64,000 bases of DNA from Devosia sp. SD17-2. Its GTDB lineage: Bacteria > Pseudomonadota > Alphaproteobacteria > Rhizobiales > Devosiaceae. Within the stretch, counting starts at the first letter, position 1; every line of letters begins with the position of its first letter. The DNA lies in assembly GCF_029201565.1 (NCBI RefSeq), contig NZ_CP104002.1, positions 1,071,001-1,135,000 on the forward strand, read 5' to 3'. The notes beneath the pieces were generated by a model. The model ran no database searches, was not told the origin of the DNA, and saw only the letters and a list, made by a program, of their open reading frames with translations. The position numbers were made by a program, and so were the translations under genes. Of this stretch, positions 8,712 through 16,962 are shown piece after piece.

Positions 8712-9707
8712 CTAGCGGCCGAAATAGGCGGCGAGGGCCTCGATATCGTCCTCGGAGAGCTCTCGGGTGACCTCGGCCATGATGTGCGCATTGGGGCCAC
8801 CACGCGCGGCGCCGTGCTCGGAAAAGAGTTTGAGCTGGGTGCGGAGATAATGGATTTCCTGTCCGGCAAGGCGCGGATAGTCGGCACGTGCTGCCGGGGA
8901 GTGGCAGGAGGCGCAGGCGGGAATGTCGCGATCCGGAATGCCGGATTGGGCGATGGCCGCGCCGGTGGTCTCATTGCCCGGGGGCAGGTTCTGGCTGCGC
9001 CCGAAATGAGCCGCGAGTTCGGTGATCTCGGCGTCGGTGAGATCACGGGCGGCGGCGATCATCGTGCCGCTCTGGCGGGTGCCGTTACGGTAGGATTTGA
9101 GGGCCATTTCGAGATAGGCCGGAGGCTGGATGTCGAGCCGGGGGACGCCGGGCAGGCGTCCTTCGCCATTGTCGCCATGGCAGCGGGCGCAATCATTGCG
9201 GTCTGCGCCCGTGGCGAGGGCGGCATAGTCCTCCGGCGAGGTTTGGGGCAGGGCCTCGATGAAGGCGACCATGTCCCAGACCTCATCGTCGCGCATCTGG
9301 CTGGCCCAGCCTGGCATGGCCGTGCGGCGAATGCCGTGCTTGACGGTAAAAAACAAACGTTGGGACGGGTGCCATTGCTGCATGCGATCGGTTAGCAGGG
9401 GCGGTGGCGGGCTAAGCTCGTCGGCAATGCGATTGGCCGGCCTAGTTGGGCTGCCATGGCAGTCGGCACAGACCATTTCATAATGGCCGGCGCCGCGCGC
9501 GATCATTTCGGGATCGTCGAGGTCAGGGACGGCGATTTCGAGGGACCGTAGGGCAATCGATTGCTGGGCGGCCATATTGAGATACCAGTCGACCAGCGCC
9601 GGCGGTCCGGGGATTGCGGTGATCGGCAGGATGCCGCTGAGGGGCAAGAGGAGCAGGCCGAAAATGCCGCCGGCGGCGCCGATGATGAAGGGTTTCAGCC
9701 GCTTCAT
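8712..9707 (-). CDS. Membrane-anchored triheme cytochrome c
   Basis: A periplasmic electron carrier. Three CxxCH heme sites are visible: CADCH (near residue 80), CARCH (near 175) and CASCH (near 260), each followed by a plausible methionine ligand region. Residues 9-31 form an uncleaved helix or signal anchor. The domain layout recalls the triheme subunit of membrane alcohol or gluconate dehydrogenases, but it is shorter (331 residues). It overlaps ctaG by four bases, so it belongs to the oxidase operon. It could deliver electrons to the caa3 oxidase. Confidence 0.88.
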   Translation of the reverse strand: MKRLKPFIIGAAGGIFGLLLLPLSGILPITAIPGPPALVDWYLNMAAQQSIALRSLEIAVPDLDDPEMIARGAGHYEMVCADCHGSPTRPANRIADELSPPPPLLTDRMQQWHPSQRLFFTVKHGIRRTAMPGWASQMRDDEVWDMVAFIEALPQTSPEDYAALATGADRNDCARCHGDNGEGRLPGVPRLDIQPPAYLEMALKSYRNGTRQSGTMIAAARDLTDAEITELAAHFGRSQNLPPGNETTGAAIAQSGIPDRDIPACASCHSPAARADYPRLAGQEIHYLRTQLKLFSEHGAARGGPNAHIMAEVTRELSEDDIEALAAYFGR

Positions 9708-10327
9708 GTGACCGGCTCCCGGCGCAGGACGCGCGCCATCAGGATCAGCCCGCCGAGGAGATATATAACCCCGCCGATGGCCAGCATGATGACGCCGCCC
9801 AATTGCTGTTCGACCACGGGAGACATGGTGGTGCCGTGATGGAGGTGGTCGCCATAGATCGAGCGGGGGGCAAGGCTGATCAGAGCGCCAAGCAGGGTCA
9901 TGTGCATGGAGGTGAAAAAGAGGGAGAGGGCACCGGCGAGGGCCGCGCTGCGGCGGGTTTCGGTCGTGCTGGCGAGGGCCAGAACCCAGACGGCCAGCGA
10001 CACGACAGCAAAGCTGATCTGCTCGAAGGCGAGAGCCCAGGGATCGGTGCGCGAGGCATGGTGAAGGGCAGGGGTGTGCCAGCCCCAGACCACCACGAAA
10101 TCGAGGAGGCTGATGGCGACGGGCAGCGCCAGCTGCGAGCGCATGAAGGGATGCCCCGCGACCGCCGGGGCGAGCCCTGCCGCGAGGACCGGCACGCCTA
10201 TCCCGACCACGGCCATGTGAAGGCTCATATGGGCGACGAAACTGCCCGGCACCATGCCCGGTAGGGGACCCGCCCAGGCAAGGGCGAGCATGGCCAGACC
10301 GGTAAAGGTGAGGACGCGCGGGCTCAT
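9704..10327 (-). CDS. ctaG: CtaG-type cytochrome c oxidase assembly membrane protein
   Basis: This 207-residue protein has about six hydrophobic segments and fits the caa3_CtaG family (distinct from Cox11), which helps assemble caa3-type oxidases. Visible cues are conserved histidines in AHMSLHMAVVG and VVWGWHTPALHH, and FTSMHMTLLGALI. It lies between the membrane protein at 10324 and the triheme cytochrome, overlapping each by four bases. The histidines suggest metal handling. That is known for the family only in outline. Confidence 0.85.
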   Translation of the reverse strand: MSPRVLTFTGLAMLALAWAGPLPGMVPGSFVAHMSLHMAVVGIGVPVLAAGLAPAVAGHPFMRSQLALPVAISLLDFVVVWGWHTPALHHASRTDPWALAFEQISFAVVSLAVWVLALASTTETRRSAALAGALSLFFTSMHMTLLGALISLAPRSIYGDHLHHGTTMSPVVEQQLGGVIMLAIGGVIYLLGGLILMARVLRREPVT

Positions 10328-10731
10328 CGGCAGGTCGAGAGATAGAGGACGGGAATGAAGACGTAGAGCACCGCGATGGCCGAGAGCACGCAGAGCATCA
10401 GCGCCACATGGCTGAGGAAACGGTGGCGCTCCTCGGGCGTGTTGTGTTCGTACTCGAAATCATTGTCGGTGACGCTGCGGGCGCGGACCCGCCAAAGCGT
10501 GATGGTGCAGGCGGCAATGCCGGCGAGTGCGGCCACAGTGACGACGATCAGCCAGATGCGGATGTCTTCTAGGGAGGCGCCGCGCCCGGCCTTTTCACAA
10601 TAGATTGCCGCCAGCACATAGCAGACGAGGAAATGGACGGCCCAGATGATGGGGGCGGCGATGACCTTCCAGAGGTCAGTGCCGTGTCCGGTTTCGTGTT
10701 CGATTTCATTGTTGGCGCGGTTCGCATTCAT
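10324..10731 (-). CDS. Small three-helix membrane protein of the oxidase operon
   Basis: A 135-residue protein with three predicted membrane helices (about residues 20-45, 58-82 and 108-132) and a charged, His-containing N-terminal tail. I do not recognise a family. It overlaps both the subunit I-III fusion gene and ctaG by four bases, which ties it to the oxidase. It could be a small accessory subunit standing in for subunit IV or an assembly factor. Neither role is shown by the sequence. Confidence 0.8.
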   Translation of the reverse strand: MNANRANNEIEHETGHGTDLWKVIAAPIIWAVHFLVCYVLAAIYCEKAGRGASLEDIRIWLIVVTVAALAGIAACTITLWRVRARSVTDNDFEYEHNTPEERHRFLSHVALMLCVLSAIAVLYVFIPVLYLSTCR

Positions 10732-13217
10732 TGGAGTAGCGGAAAGCCTCCTATGATTGCTGAGGTCAGGACGACGCTGAAGCCGAGGAAGTGCCAGTAG
10801 AGCGAAACGTTCCAGATATCGGCGTCATATTTCGGGGTCATCAGGCCGAAGATGGAGCGGGCGAGACAATAGGCCTGCATGATCATGCCCACGGCCAGAT
10901 GCAGGACGACCCAGACGACCAACGCCCAGACGATGGCCGGATAGGCGTGCAGCGTCGGGTCGAGGCCGGTGGTCCAGGGACCGGCCATCATGGCGAGGCC
11001 ACAGCTGGCGGCGGCGATCAGCCCAAGGACGAGCAGGCCCCGCGCCAGCCCGACAGCGCCCGAGCCATTGGCCAGGCGGGCGCCGAAGGTGGCGCCCCAG
11101 GCGACAAGCCCGAGGAGGAAGGCCACCAGCGGCCACTGCCAGCCCGGCCCGGTTTCGCCGGCAGGGGGGAAATCGGTGTGGATGGTCCAGAAAAAGAAGT
11201 AGCCGAAGACGACGGAGAGATAGGCGGTGAGATCGCCGGTCATGGTGATGAACATCGCCCACCAGCCGGTCGATTTCGGCCCCGAGACATAAAGGGGCAA
11301 ATGGCGGCCATCGCCGATGTCCTTGGTGTCCTTTTCGGGGTGAACACCAGTGCCCGTCCACAGCCAGTAGAGCAGCACGGCGAGGAAAAAGACGCCGGAG
11401 AGAGCGGTGATCAACCACCATTTGAAAACGGAGAAAATAAACACGCCGCCGAGGCCGAAGGCCGCCAGCATGGGCAGGAAAGTGGGCTGGCCAACGCGCA
11501 GGACCTGGATCGGCTCGGCGTCGAGGACCGAGGTGACGAGGGTTTCGCGCTTGCCCTCTTCTGCGCTGGGCAGCAGGCCACGGCCCTCATCGATGGTGGA
11601 GAGCAGGGTCTTGTCGTCCCAGAGCGGGTAGCGGCTGTTGATGGTGGGGATGGAGCGCAGGCCCCAATTGTCGGCGGGAACACGGCCGGCCCATTCGAGT
11701 GTGCCGGCATTCCAGACATTGCGGGGCACATCGGGCTCCTTGCGCTTGGGACGTACGCAATCCCAGACAAAGAGCATGAAGCCGGCCGCAAAGATGAAGG
11801 CCCCGACGGTCGAGGTCATGTTGAGCGCGTCCCAGCCGCGCTCGGCGCCATAGGTGTAGACGCGGCGCGGCATGCCCAGAAGGCCGGTGAAGTGCATGGG
11901 CAGGAAGGCGATGTGGAAGCCCACGAAGATCAGCCAGAACGACCATATGCCCATGGCGCGCGACAGCGCCTTGCCGCGGGCGAAGGGGTAATAATAGCGG
12001 ATACCGGCGAGGACCGGGAACAGCATGCCGCCGATGAGCGTGTAGTGCAGGTGGGCGACGACGAAATAGGTGTCGTGGGCCTGGAAGTCGAAGGGGGCGA
12101 CGGCGACCATGACGCCAGTGAGGCCACCAATGATGAAGGTGGCAAGCGCCCCCAGGCAGAAGAGCATTGGCACGGTGCGCACCACAGTGCCCAGCATGAC
12201 GGTAGCGATGAAGGCAAAAAGCTGGATGCCAGTGGGGATGGCCACCGATTCCGACGCAGCGGCGAAAAAGCCGAGCGAAATCGACGGCAGGCCCGTCGTG
12301 AACATATGGTGGACCCAGAGCCCGAACGACAGGAAGCCGGTGCCAATGGCTGACAGCACGATCCAGGAATAGCCGGCGATGGGGCGCTGGGCGAAGGTCG
12401 GCACAATCATGGCGAGGAGTGCGATTGCCGGCAGGAAGATGATGTAGACTTCCGGGTGGCCGAAAATCCAGAACAGGTGCTGCCAGAGGATGGGATCGCC
12501 GCCGCGGCGGACGTCAAAAAAGGGCCAGTCGAAGGCGCGCTCGAGCTCGAAGAGAAAGTCGCCGGCAATGAGCGGCGGGAAGGCAAAGAGGATCATCGCT
12601 CCCACGACCAGCACGTACCAGCCATAGAGCGGGGTGAGGTTGATATGCATGCCGGGGGCACGGCACTTGAGGACGCCGACGATCAGCTCGACCGCTGCGG
12701 CGATGGATGCAACCTCGATAAAGCTCAGGCCCAGAAGCCAGATGTCGGCGCCGATCCCGGCCTGTTCGGTGGAGAGCGGCGGATACATGAACCAGCCGGA
12801 ATCCGGGGCTGCGTCAAAGAAAATAGAGCCGCAGACAAAGACGCCGCCAATGAGAAAACACCAGTAGCCGAAGGCCGAAAGGCGAGGAAATGGCAGGTCG
12901 CGCGCGCCCAGCATGGCGGGCAGGATAAGGATCGCCACGGCCTCGAAAATCGGCACTGCGAAAAGGAACATCATCACCGTGCCATGGAGGGTGAAGATCT
13001 GGTTGTAGGTGTCGGCGCTAACCAGGGTGTTGTCCGGCACGGCCAGCTGCAGCCGGATGATCAGGGCGAGAGCGCCGGCAAAGATCATGAAGGCAAAGGC
13101 AGTGGCGATATACCAAAGGCCGACAACGGAGTTGTTGACGTCGGAGAAGGCGCGCCAACCGGTTGGGCGGGCCCAGACCTTGGCCAATTGCTGTTCTTCG
13201 GCGCTTCTGTCGGTCAT
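10728..13217 (-). CDS. ctaD: Cytochrome c oxidase subunit I-III fusion
   Basis: This is the catalytic core of a heme-copper oxidase fused to subunit III. The first about 560 residues are subunit I: a heme a ligand in FTLHGTV, the Tyr-His cross-link motif GHPEVY near residue 255, Cu-B histidines in WVHHMF, and heme ligands in YFVVAHLHY near 390. From about residue 610 a second set of helices corresponds to subunit III (DLTAYLSVVFGYFFFWT to the C-terminus). The total of 829 residues matches known I-III fusions in caa3 oxidases. The HPEVY tyrosine supports an A-type enzyme. It overlaps ctaC by four bases. Confidence 0.94.
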   Translation of the reverse strand: MTDRSAEEQQLAKVWARPTGWRAFSDVNNSVVGLWYIATAFAFMIFAGALALIIRLQLAVPDNTLVSADTYNQIFTLHGTVMMFLFAVPIFEAVAILILPAMLGARDLPFPRLSAFGYWCFLIGGVFVCGSIFFDAAPDSGWFMYPPLSTEQAGIGADIWLLGLSFIEVASIAAAVELIVGVLKCRAPGMHINLTPLYGWYVLVVGAMILFAFPPLIAGDFLFELERAFDWPFFDVRRGGDPILWQHLFWIFGHPEVYIIFLPAIALLAMIVPTFAQRPIAGYSWIVLSAIGTGFLSFGLWVHHMFTTGLPSISLGFFAAASESVAIPTGIQLFAFIATVMLGTVVRTVPMLFCLGALATFIIGGLTGVMVAVAPFDFQAHDTYFVVAHLHYTLIGGMLFPVLAGIRYYYPFARGKALSRAMGIWSFWLIFVGFHIAFLPMHFTGLLGMPRRVYTYGAERGWDALNMTSTVGAFIFAAGFMLFVWDCVRPKRKEPDVPRNVWNAGTLEWAGRVPADNWGLRSIPTINSRYPLWDDKTLLSTIDEGRGLLPSAEEGKRETLVTSVLDAEPIQVLRVGQPTFLPMLAAFGLGGVFIFSVFKWWLITALSGVFFLAVLLYWLWTGTGVHPEKDTKDIGDGRHLPLYVSGPKSTGWWAMFITMTGDLTAYLSVVFGYFFFWTIHTDFPPAGETGPGWQWPLVAFLLGLVAWGATFGARLANGSGAVGLARGLLVLGLIAAASCGLAMMAGPWTTGLDPTLHAYPAIVWALVVWVVLHLAVGMIMQAYCLARSIFGLMTPKYDADIWNVSLYWHFLGFSVVLTSAIIGGFPLLQ

Positions 13218-14203
13218 CTGAGGTCCATGAGAAAATCGACGATGGCCGCACGATCGGCATCGGGCAGGGTGGCGAAGGAGGGCATGCGCGCGCCCGGCTT
13301 GATATGGGTCGGCGCAACGATCCAGTCGTCGAGCGCCTCACGGGTGAGGGGCAGGGAGGCCGCGCCAATAGTCCGGCGGCTGGCGAGATGGGTAAGGTCA
13401 GGCCCGACAGAGCCCGCTTCGCTCACGCCGCGCACGATGTGGCAGGCCCCGCACCCGGCAGCAAGGAAGGCGTCGGCATTGGTGGCGGTCGCCGGCAGGG
13501 CCTGGGCTGCCAGCCAGGCGTCGTATTCGGCCTGTTCGCTGACAATGACGGGGAAGGCCATGAAGGTGTGGGAGGGGCCGCAGAATTCGGCACAGACGCC
13601 GCGATAGACGCCGGGTGTCGTCGGCCGGAGGCGAAGGAGATTGGTGCGGCCCGGAATGGCGTCGAGCTTGCCGCCCAGGGCCGGGATCCAGAACGAATGA
13701 ATCACATCGGTGCTGGTCAGCACAAACTCGACGGTGGAGCCGGCGGGGAGATGGATTTCGTTGGCGGTGTCGACGCGTCCGCCATCGGCCGTCTCGTAGG
13801 AGAACCGCCACCAATATTGCTCGGCTGCGACATGGATCCTCACATCAGGCGGGTCCTCCTCGCGCCAGCTGGGCAGCAGCGCCAGACCCACCAGAAGCAG
13901 GATGGCGAGGCCCACAGTGGGAAAAATGACGCCGCCAAAGAAGATAAACCGGTCCGCGAATTGCTCACTGCGCGGACGCTTCTTGCCGAGGACGGCATAG
14001 ACGGTCGCGCCCATGATGATGCACCAGACGAGGGCGCCACCAAAGGTCATGAACCAGAAGAGATCGGAGAGTTCGGCGGCATCCTGGCCGGCGGGATGAA
14101 GCGCGCTCTGCTCGGGATTACAGGCGGTCAGGAACAGGGAAATAGCGCCCAGAAGCGCCAGACGGACGGTACATTGAAAAAGATGTGCCGATTTGCGTCG
14201 CAT
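13214..14203 (-). CDS. ctaC: Cytochrome c oxidase subunit II with C-terminal cytochrome c (caa3 type)
   Basis: Subunit II accepts electrons at Cu-A. The start at 14203 gives MRRKSAHLF followed by a lipoprotein signal ending LTAC, and is preceded by GGGGGCAG. A longer frame to 14248 adds residues before this signal and is rejected. Two membrane helices follow, then the Cu-A ligands: His in DVIHSFW and CAEFCGPSHTFM. A fused cytochrome c has CGACH and a Met ligand in ARMPSF. The fused heme domain defines a caa3 oxidase, which can take electrons without a separate soluble cytochrome. Confidence 0.93.
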   Translation of the reverse strand: MRRKSAHLFQCTVRLALLGAISLFLTACNPEQSALHPAGQDAAELSDLFWFMTFGGALVWCIIMGATVYAVLGKKRPRSEQFADRFIFFGGVIFPTVGLAILLLVGLALLPSWREEDPPDVRIHVAAEQYWWRFSYETADGGRVDTANEIHLPAGSTVEFVLTSTDVIHSFWIPALGGKLDAIPGRTNLLRLRPTTPGVYRGVCAEFCGPSHTFMAFPVIVSEQAEYDAWLAAQALPATATNADAFLAAGCGACHIVRGVSEAGSVGPDLTHLASRRTIGAASLPLTREALDDWIVAPTHIKPGARMPSFATLPDADRAAIVDFLMDLR

Positions 14204-14286
14204 CTGCCCCCACAGGATGATCCGTGAATGGAACGCGGACCCGGCCAATGAGTTCCCTAATTAGAGCTGGCAAAATGGGGGCGCTG

Positions 14287-14784
14287 ATGGCCGCGGTGAA
14301 AGGATATTCCAATGTGCAGATCGTCCTGCATTGGGCGATTGCCGCACTGGTGGTGTTCCAGCTGTTCGTCAATGAAGGGATGCAGATCGCCTTCAACGAG
14401 CGCCTCGAGGGCAAGGACGCGAGCCAGACTCTCGGGATGATGTTGCACATGATCCTGGGGCTGACCGTACTTGTCCTGGCAGCACTGCGCCTTCTCATTC
14501 GGTTCCGCCGAGGCGTGCCGGCGCCCCATCATGACAATCCGGCCATCCTCAACTGGCTCGGGCAGATCACGCACTTCCTGCTTTATGGCTTTATCTTCCT
14601 GATGCCGGTGACCGGGGCGGTGGCGTGGTTTCTGGGGGTGGAGCCGGCGGCCGAGGTGCATGAAATCGGCCGGCTGATATTGATCCCGGCTATCGCCTTC
14701 CACGTGGTTGGCGCGCTGGTCGAGCATTTCGTGTTGCGTCGAGATTCGCTCAAGCGAATGCTTAAGGCGACGGCGGACGGCTAG
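14287..14784 (+). CDS. Cytochrome b561 family protein
   Basis: A four-helix membrane cytochrome with two heme b groups, predicted to move electrons between quinone and periplasmic partners. Histidines that can ligate heme are in VLHWAIAAL, LHMILGLTV and IAFHVVGALVEHF. The chosen ATG at 14287 gives a typical MAAVKGYSNVQIVLHW N-terminus. In-frame GTG 14224 and ATGs at 14248 and 14275 are alternatives. It is divergent from the oxidase operon, and its stop overlaps the convergent amidohydrolase by four bases. Confidence 0.88.
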   Translation: MAAVKGYSNVQIVLHWAIAALVVFQLFVNEGMQIAFNERLEGKDASQTLGMMLHMILGLTVLVLAALRLLIRFRRGVPAPHHDNPAILNWLGQITHFLLYGFIFLMPVTGAVAWFLGVEPAAEVHEIGRLILIPAIAFHVVGALVEHFVLRRDSLKRMLKATADG

Positions 14785-15602
14785 ACCTTGTAGATGCGCT
14801 CGGCATTGCGATGGAGGAGGCGCGCCTTCTCGTCAGGGCTAGCGCCGGCAATGATATCCATGGTCGCCTCCACCCAGCGCGTTAGCGAACCAGTCTGGGT
14901 CACCACAGGGTGGTCGGAGCCCCAGACGATGCGGTCCCAGCCGAAACACTCGATGATGTGTTCGACATAGGGGCGGATGGTGTCGACGGTCCAGTCTCTG
15001 CCGGAATAGGCGACAATGCCCGAAATCTTGGCGTTGAGATTGGGGAGGCGGGCGATGGCGCGGATGTGGTCGCGCCAGGGATTTAGGCCTGTCCCGGTAA
15101 CATCAGGCACGCCGCAATGGTCGAGAATGAAGGTCACGTCCGGCGCGCGTTCGACAAGCTGCTGGCCAATGGGCAATTGGTCTGCCCGGACGCAGAGGTC
15201 AAAGCTCAGGTCATAGTCCGGCAAATGGCGGATATTCTCGATAAAGAGATCGGACTGGCTGAGATCGTCTGCGACTTCATGAAGGATGCGCCGGACGCCC
15301 TTGACGTGGGCGTGGTAACTGAGGCGTTCGATCTCGGCAACGAAGTTGGGATGTTCGGGACGGCAGGCCGCGATGGCGCCGACAATCCGCGGCAGTCCCA
15401 GGACGAATTCGGTTTCGGCGAGCATGTCGGGCTCGGCGACATCCACTTCCATATGGAGGGCCGTTTCGATGCCCAGGGGGAGCGCTTCGGCGAAATAGGC
15501 TTCGAGCGTCCACTGGCGATTGAGCGCCGGTGCGTTGGCGAGCCAGGGATAGGTAAAACGGTCCTGGTAGACGAGATGGAGATGGGTATCGAGAATGCGC
15601 AT
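14781..15602 (-). CDS. Amidohydrolase-family TIM-barrel hydrolase (lactonase-like)
   Basis: Metal-dependent hydrolase of the amidohydrolase-2 family, the group of L-fuconolactonase and 2-pyrone-4,6-dicarboxylate lactonase. The metal or active-site motif DTHLHL is at residues 4-9. FILDHCGVPD near 167 and WGSDHPV near 230 supply the other conserved His and Asp residues. A GAGGAG ribosome site precedes the ATG at 15602, which favours this start over an upstream frame to 15659. It lies 32 bases after the small secreted protein and is probably co-transcribed with it. A sugar lactone is a plausible substrate. Confidence 0.85.
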   Translation of the reverse strand: MRILDTHLHLVYQDRFTYPWLANAPALNRQWTLEAYFAEALPLGIETALHMEVDVAEPDMLAETEFVLGLPRIVGAIAACRPEHPNFVAEIERLSYHAHVKGVRRILHEVADDLSQSDLFIENIRHLPDYDLSFDLCVRADQLPIGQQLVERAPDVTFILDHCGVPDVTGTGLNPWRDHIRAIARLPNLNAKISGIVAYSGRDWTVDTIRPYVEHIIECFGWDRIVWGSDHPVVTQTGSLTRWVEATMDIIAGASPDEKARLLHRNAERIYKV

Positions 15603-15634
15603 TATCCTGAACTCCTCACGGCGCGAAGGGTAGC

Positions 15635-16030
15635 TCAACCATCCAGTAGGGCGATGCATTCCTCGTCATAGGTCACGCCAAGATCGGCGAGGCCGTGGCC
15701 TTCAGCGCTGGAGCTTCCGCCCATCTGGGCCATCAGTGTATCGCGCTTGCGCATGAGGTCGAGGTCGCGCTCGCCCGAGAGCACCTTCGCCTCATCAAGC
15801 GCGCTATTGGCGCGCTCGTCGTACTGCGTGCCGGTTTCGCCATCGCCGTCAGCGGTGAGATAGCGGGCCGTCAGGGCATAATAGGCGGCGCATTCGATGT
15901 ATTTGTCGGCAACGCCATCGATAACGTCGGGTGCAGCCGGGGCGTTGGGGGCCTGGGGGCGTGTCGTCGCGAGTACCATCCAGACGAGCAGGACAAGCAC
16001 GACTATGGGCGCAATAATCTTTCCCACCAT
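15635..16030 (-). CDS. Small exported or membrane-anchored protein of unknown function
   Basis: 131 residues. Residues 4-22 form one hydrophobic helix (IIAPIVVLVLLVWMVLA), followed by a Pro/Ala-rich spacer and a helical, acidic domain containing DKYIECAAYYALTARYL. Two cysteines (CAAYY and EECIALL) could pair in the periplasm. I do not recognise the family. It is divergent from bdhA and upstream of the amidohydrolase. Confidence 0.75.
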   Translation of the reverse strand: MVGKIIAPIVVLVLLVWMVLATTRPQAPNAPAAPDVIDGVADKYIECAAYYALTARYLTADGDGETGTQYDERANSALDEAKVLSGERDLDLMRKRDTLMAQMGGSSSAEGHGLADLGVTYDEECIALLDG

Positions 16031-16160
16031 GGCATTCTCCTCCCCTTTTCCCTCGCCTTGTCATCAAGTGTGCGAACGGTTTCGTCAAGCGGCGGCTTGA
16101 ACTGGCGACGCCAAACGGCCAGAGTTCGGGAAAGACCTCGAGGTCTATGAGGGGGATGGG

Positions 16161-16943
16161 ATGAGGGGTCGGCATATTGCCCTGGTGACGGGGTCGACCA
16201 GCGGGATCGGTCTGGCGATAGCTTTGAAATTCGCTTCCAGTGATTTCGATGTCGCCGTGCATGGTGTCGAGCCCGAGGAGGAGGTCGCGGAGATCCTGCA
16301 GTTCTTGCGGCAGGCCGGTCGAGGGCGCGTCTGGTATGCCCGCGCCGATCTCGCCGATGCAAAAGCCAGCATGGGCCTCGTGCAGAGCGTGGTCGATGCG
16401 CTCGGTGGGCTGGATGTGCTGGTCAACAATGCCGGCATCCAGAAGGTCGCTGCGGTATCCGATTTTGCCGAGGAAGACTGGCAGAGGCTGATGTCGGTCA
16501 ATCTGGATGCCGCCTTTCACACCATGCGCAGCGCGATGCCGCATATGCTTGCCGGTGGGTGGGGGCGGGTGATCAATATCGCCTCGGCTCATGGCCTGCG
16601 CGCCTCGCCCTACAAATCGGCCTATGTGGCCGCCAAGCACGCGCTGGTGGGCCTGACCAAGACGGCGGCGCTGGAAGTGGCCGAGAGCAATGTCACGGTC
16701 AATGCCATCTGTCCGGGCTATGTCTGGACTCCGCTGGTTGCCAAGCAGGTGCAAGACCAGGCGCGGGTGCATGGCATCAGCGAGGATGAGGTGATCAGCA
16801 AGATCATCCTCGCGCCGCAGCCCAGCAAGAAATTCGTTCAGCCGGAAGAAGTGGCGGAATTGGCCGCCTATCTTTGTTCGGACTGGGCGAGATCGATTAC
16901 CGGCTCTGCCATCTCGATTGATGGCGGTTGGACGGCCAAGTGA
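16161..16943 (+). CDS. bdhA: 3-hydroxybutyrate dehydrogenase
   Basis: NAD-dependent short-chain dehydrogenase that interconverts D-3-hydroxybutyrate and acetoacetate. Cofactor motif TGSTSGIG is at residues 10-17, NNAG near 90, catalytic Ser in NIASAHG and the YVAAK pair near 155. The long C-terminal insert (VAKQVQDQARVHGISEDEV) is characteristic of BdhA rather than generic SDRs. The neighbouring aacS, 19 bases downstream, activates the acetoacetate product, so the pair routes polyhydroxybutyrate or external ketone bodies to acetoacetyl-CoA. Confidence 0.94.
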   Translation: MRGRHIALVTGSTSGIGLAIALKFASSDFDVAVHGVEPEEEVAEILQFLRQAGRGRVWYARADLADAKASMGLVQSVVDALGGLDVLVNNAGIQKVAAVSDFAEEDWQRLMSVNLDAAFHTMRSAMPHMLAGGWGRVINIASAHGLRASPYKSAYVAAKHALVGLTKTAALEVAESNVTVNAICPGYVWTPLVAKQVQDQARVHGISEDEVISKIILAPQPSKKFVQPEEVAELAAYLCSDWARSITGSAISIDGGWTAK

Positions 16944-16962
16944 TTGCAGAAGAGCCATTTAG

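Noticed and set aside
10791..12353. A 520-codon plus-strand frame opposite the oxidase subunit I gene
   Set aside because: Low-complexity Gly/Asp/Glu-rich translation, antisense to a gene with all heme and copper ligands.
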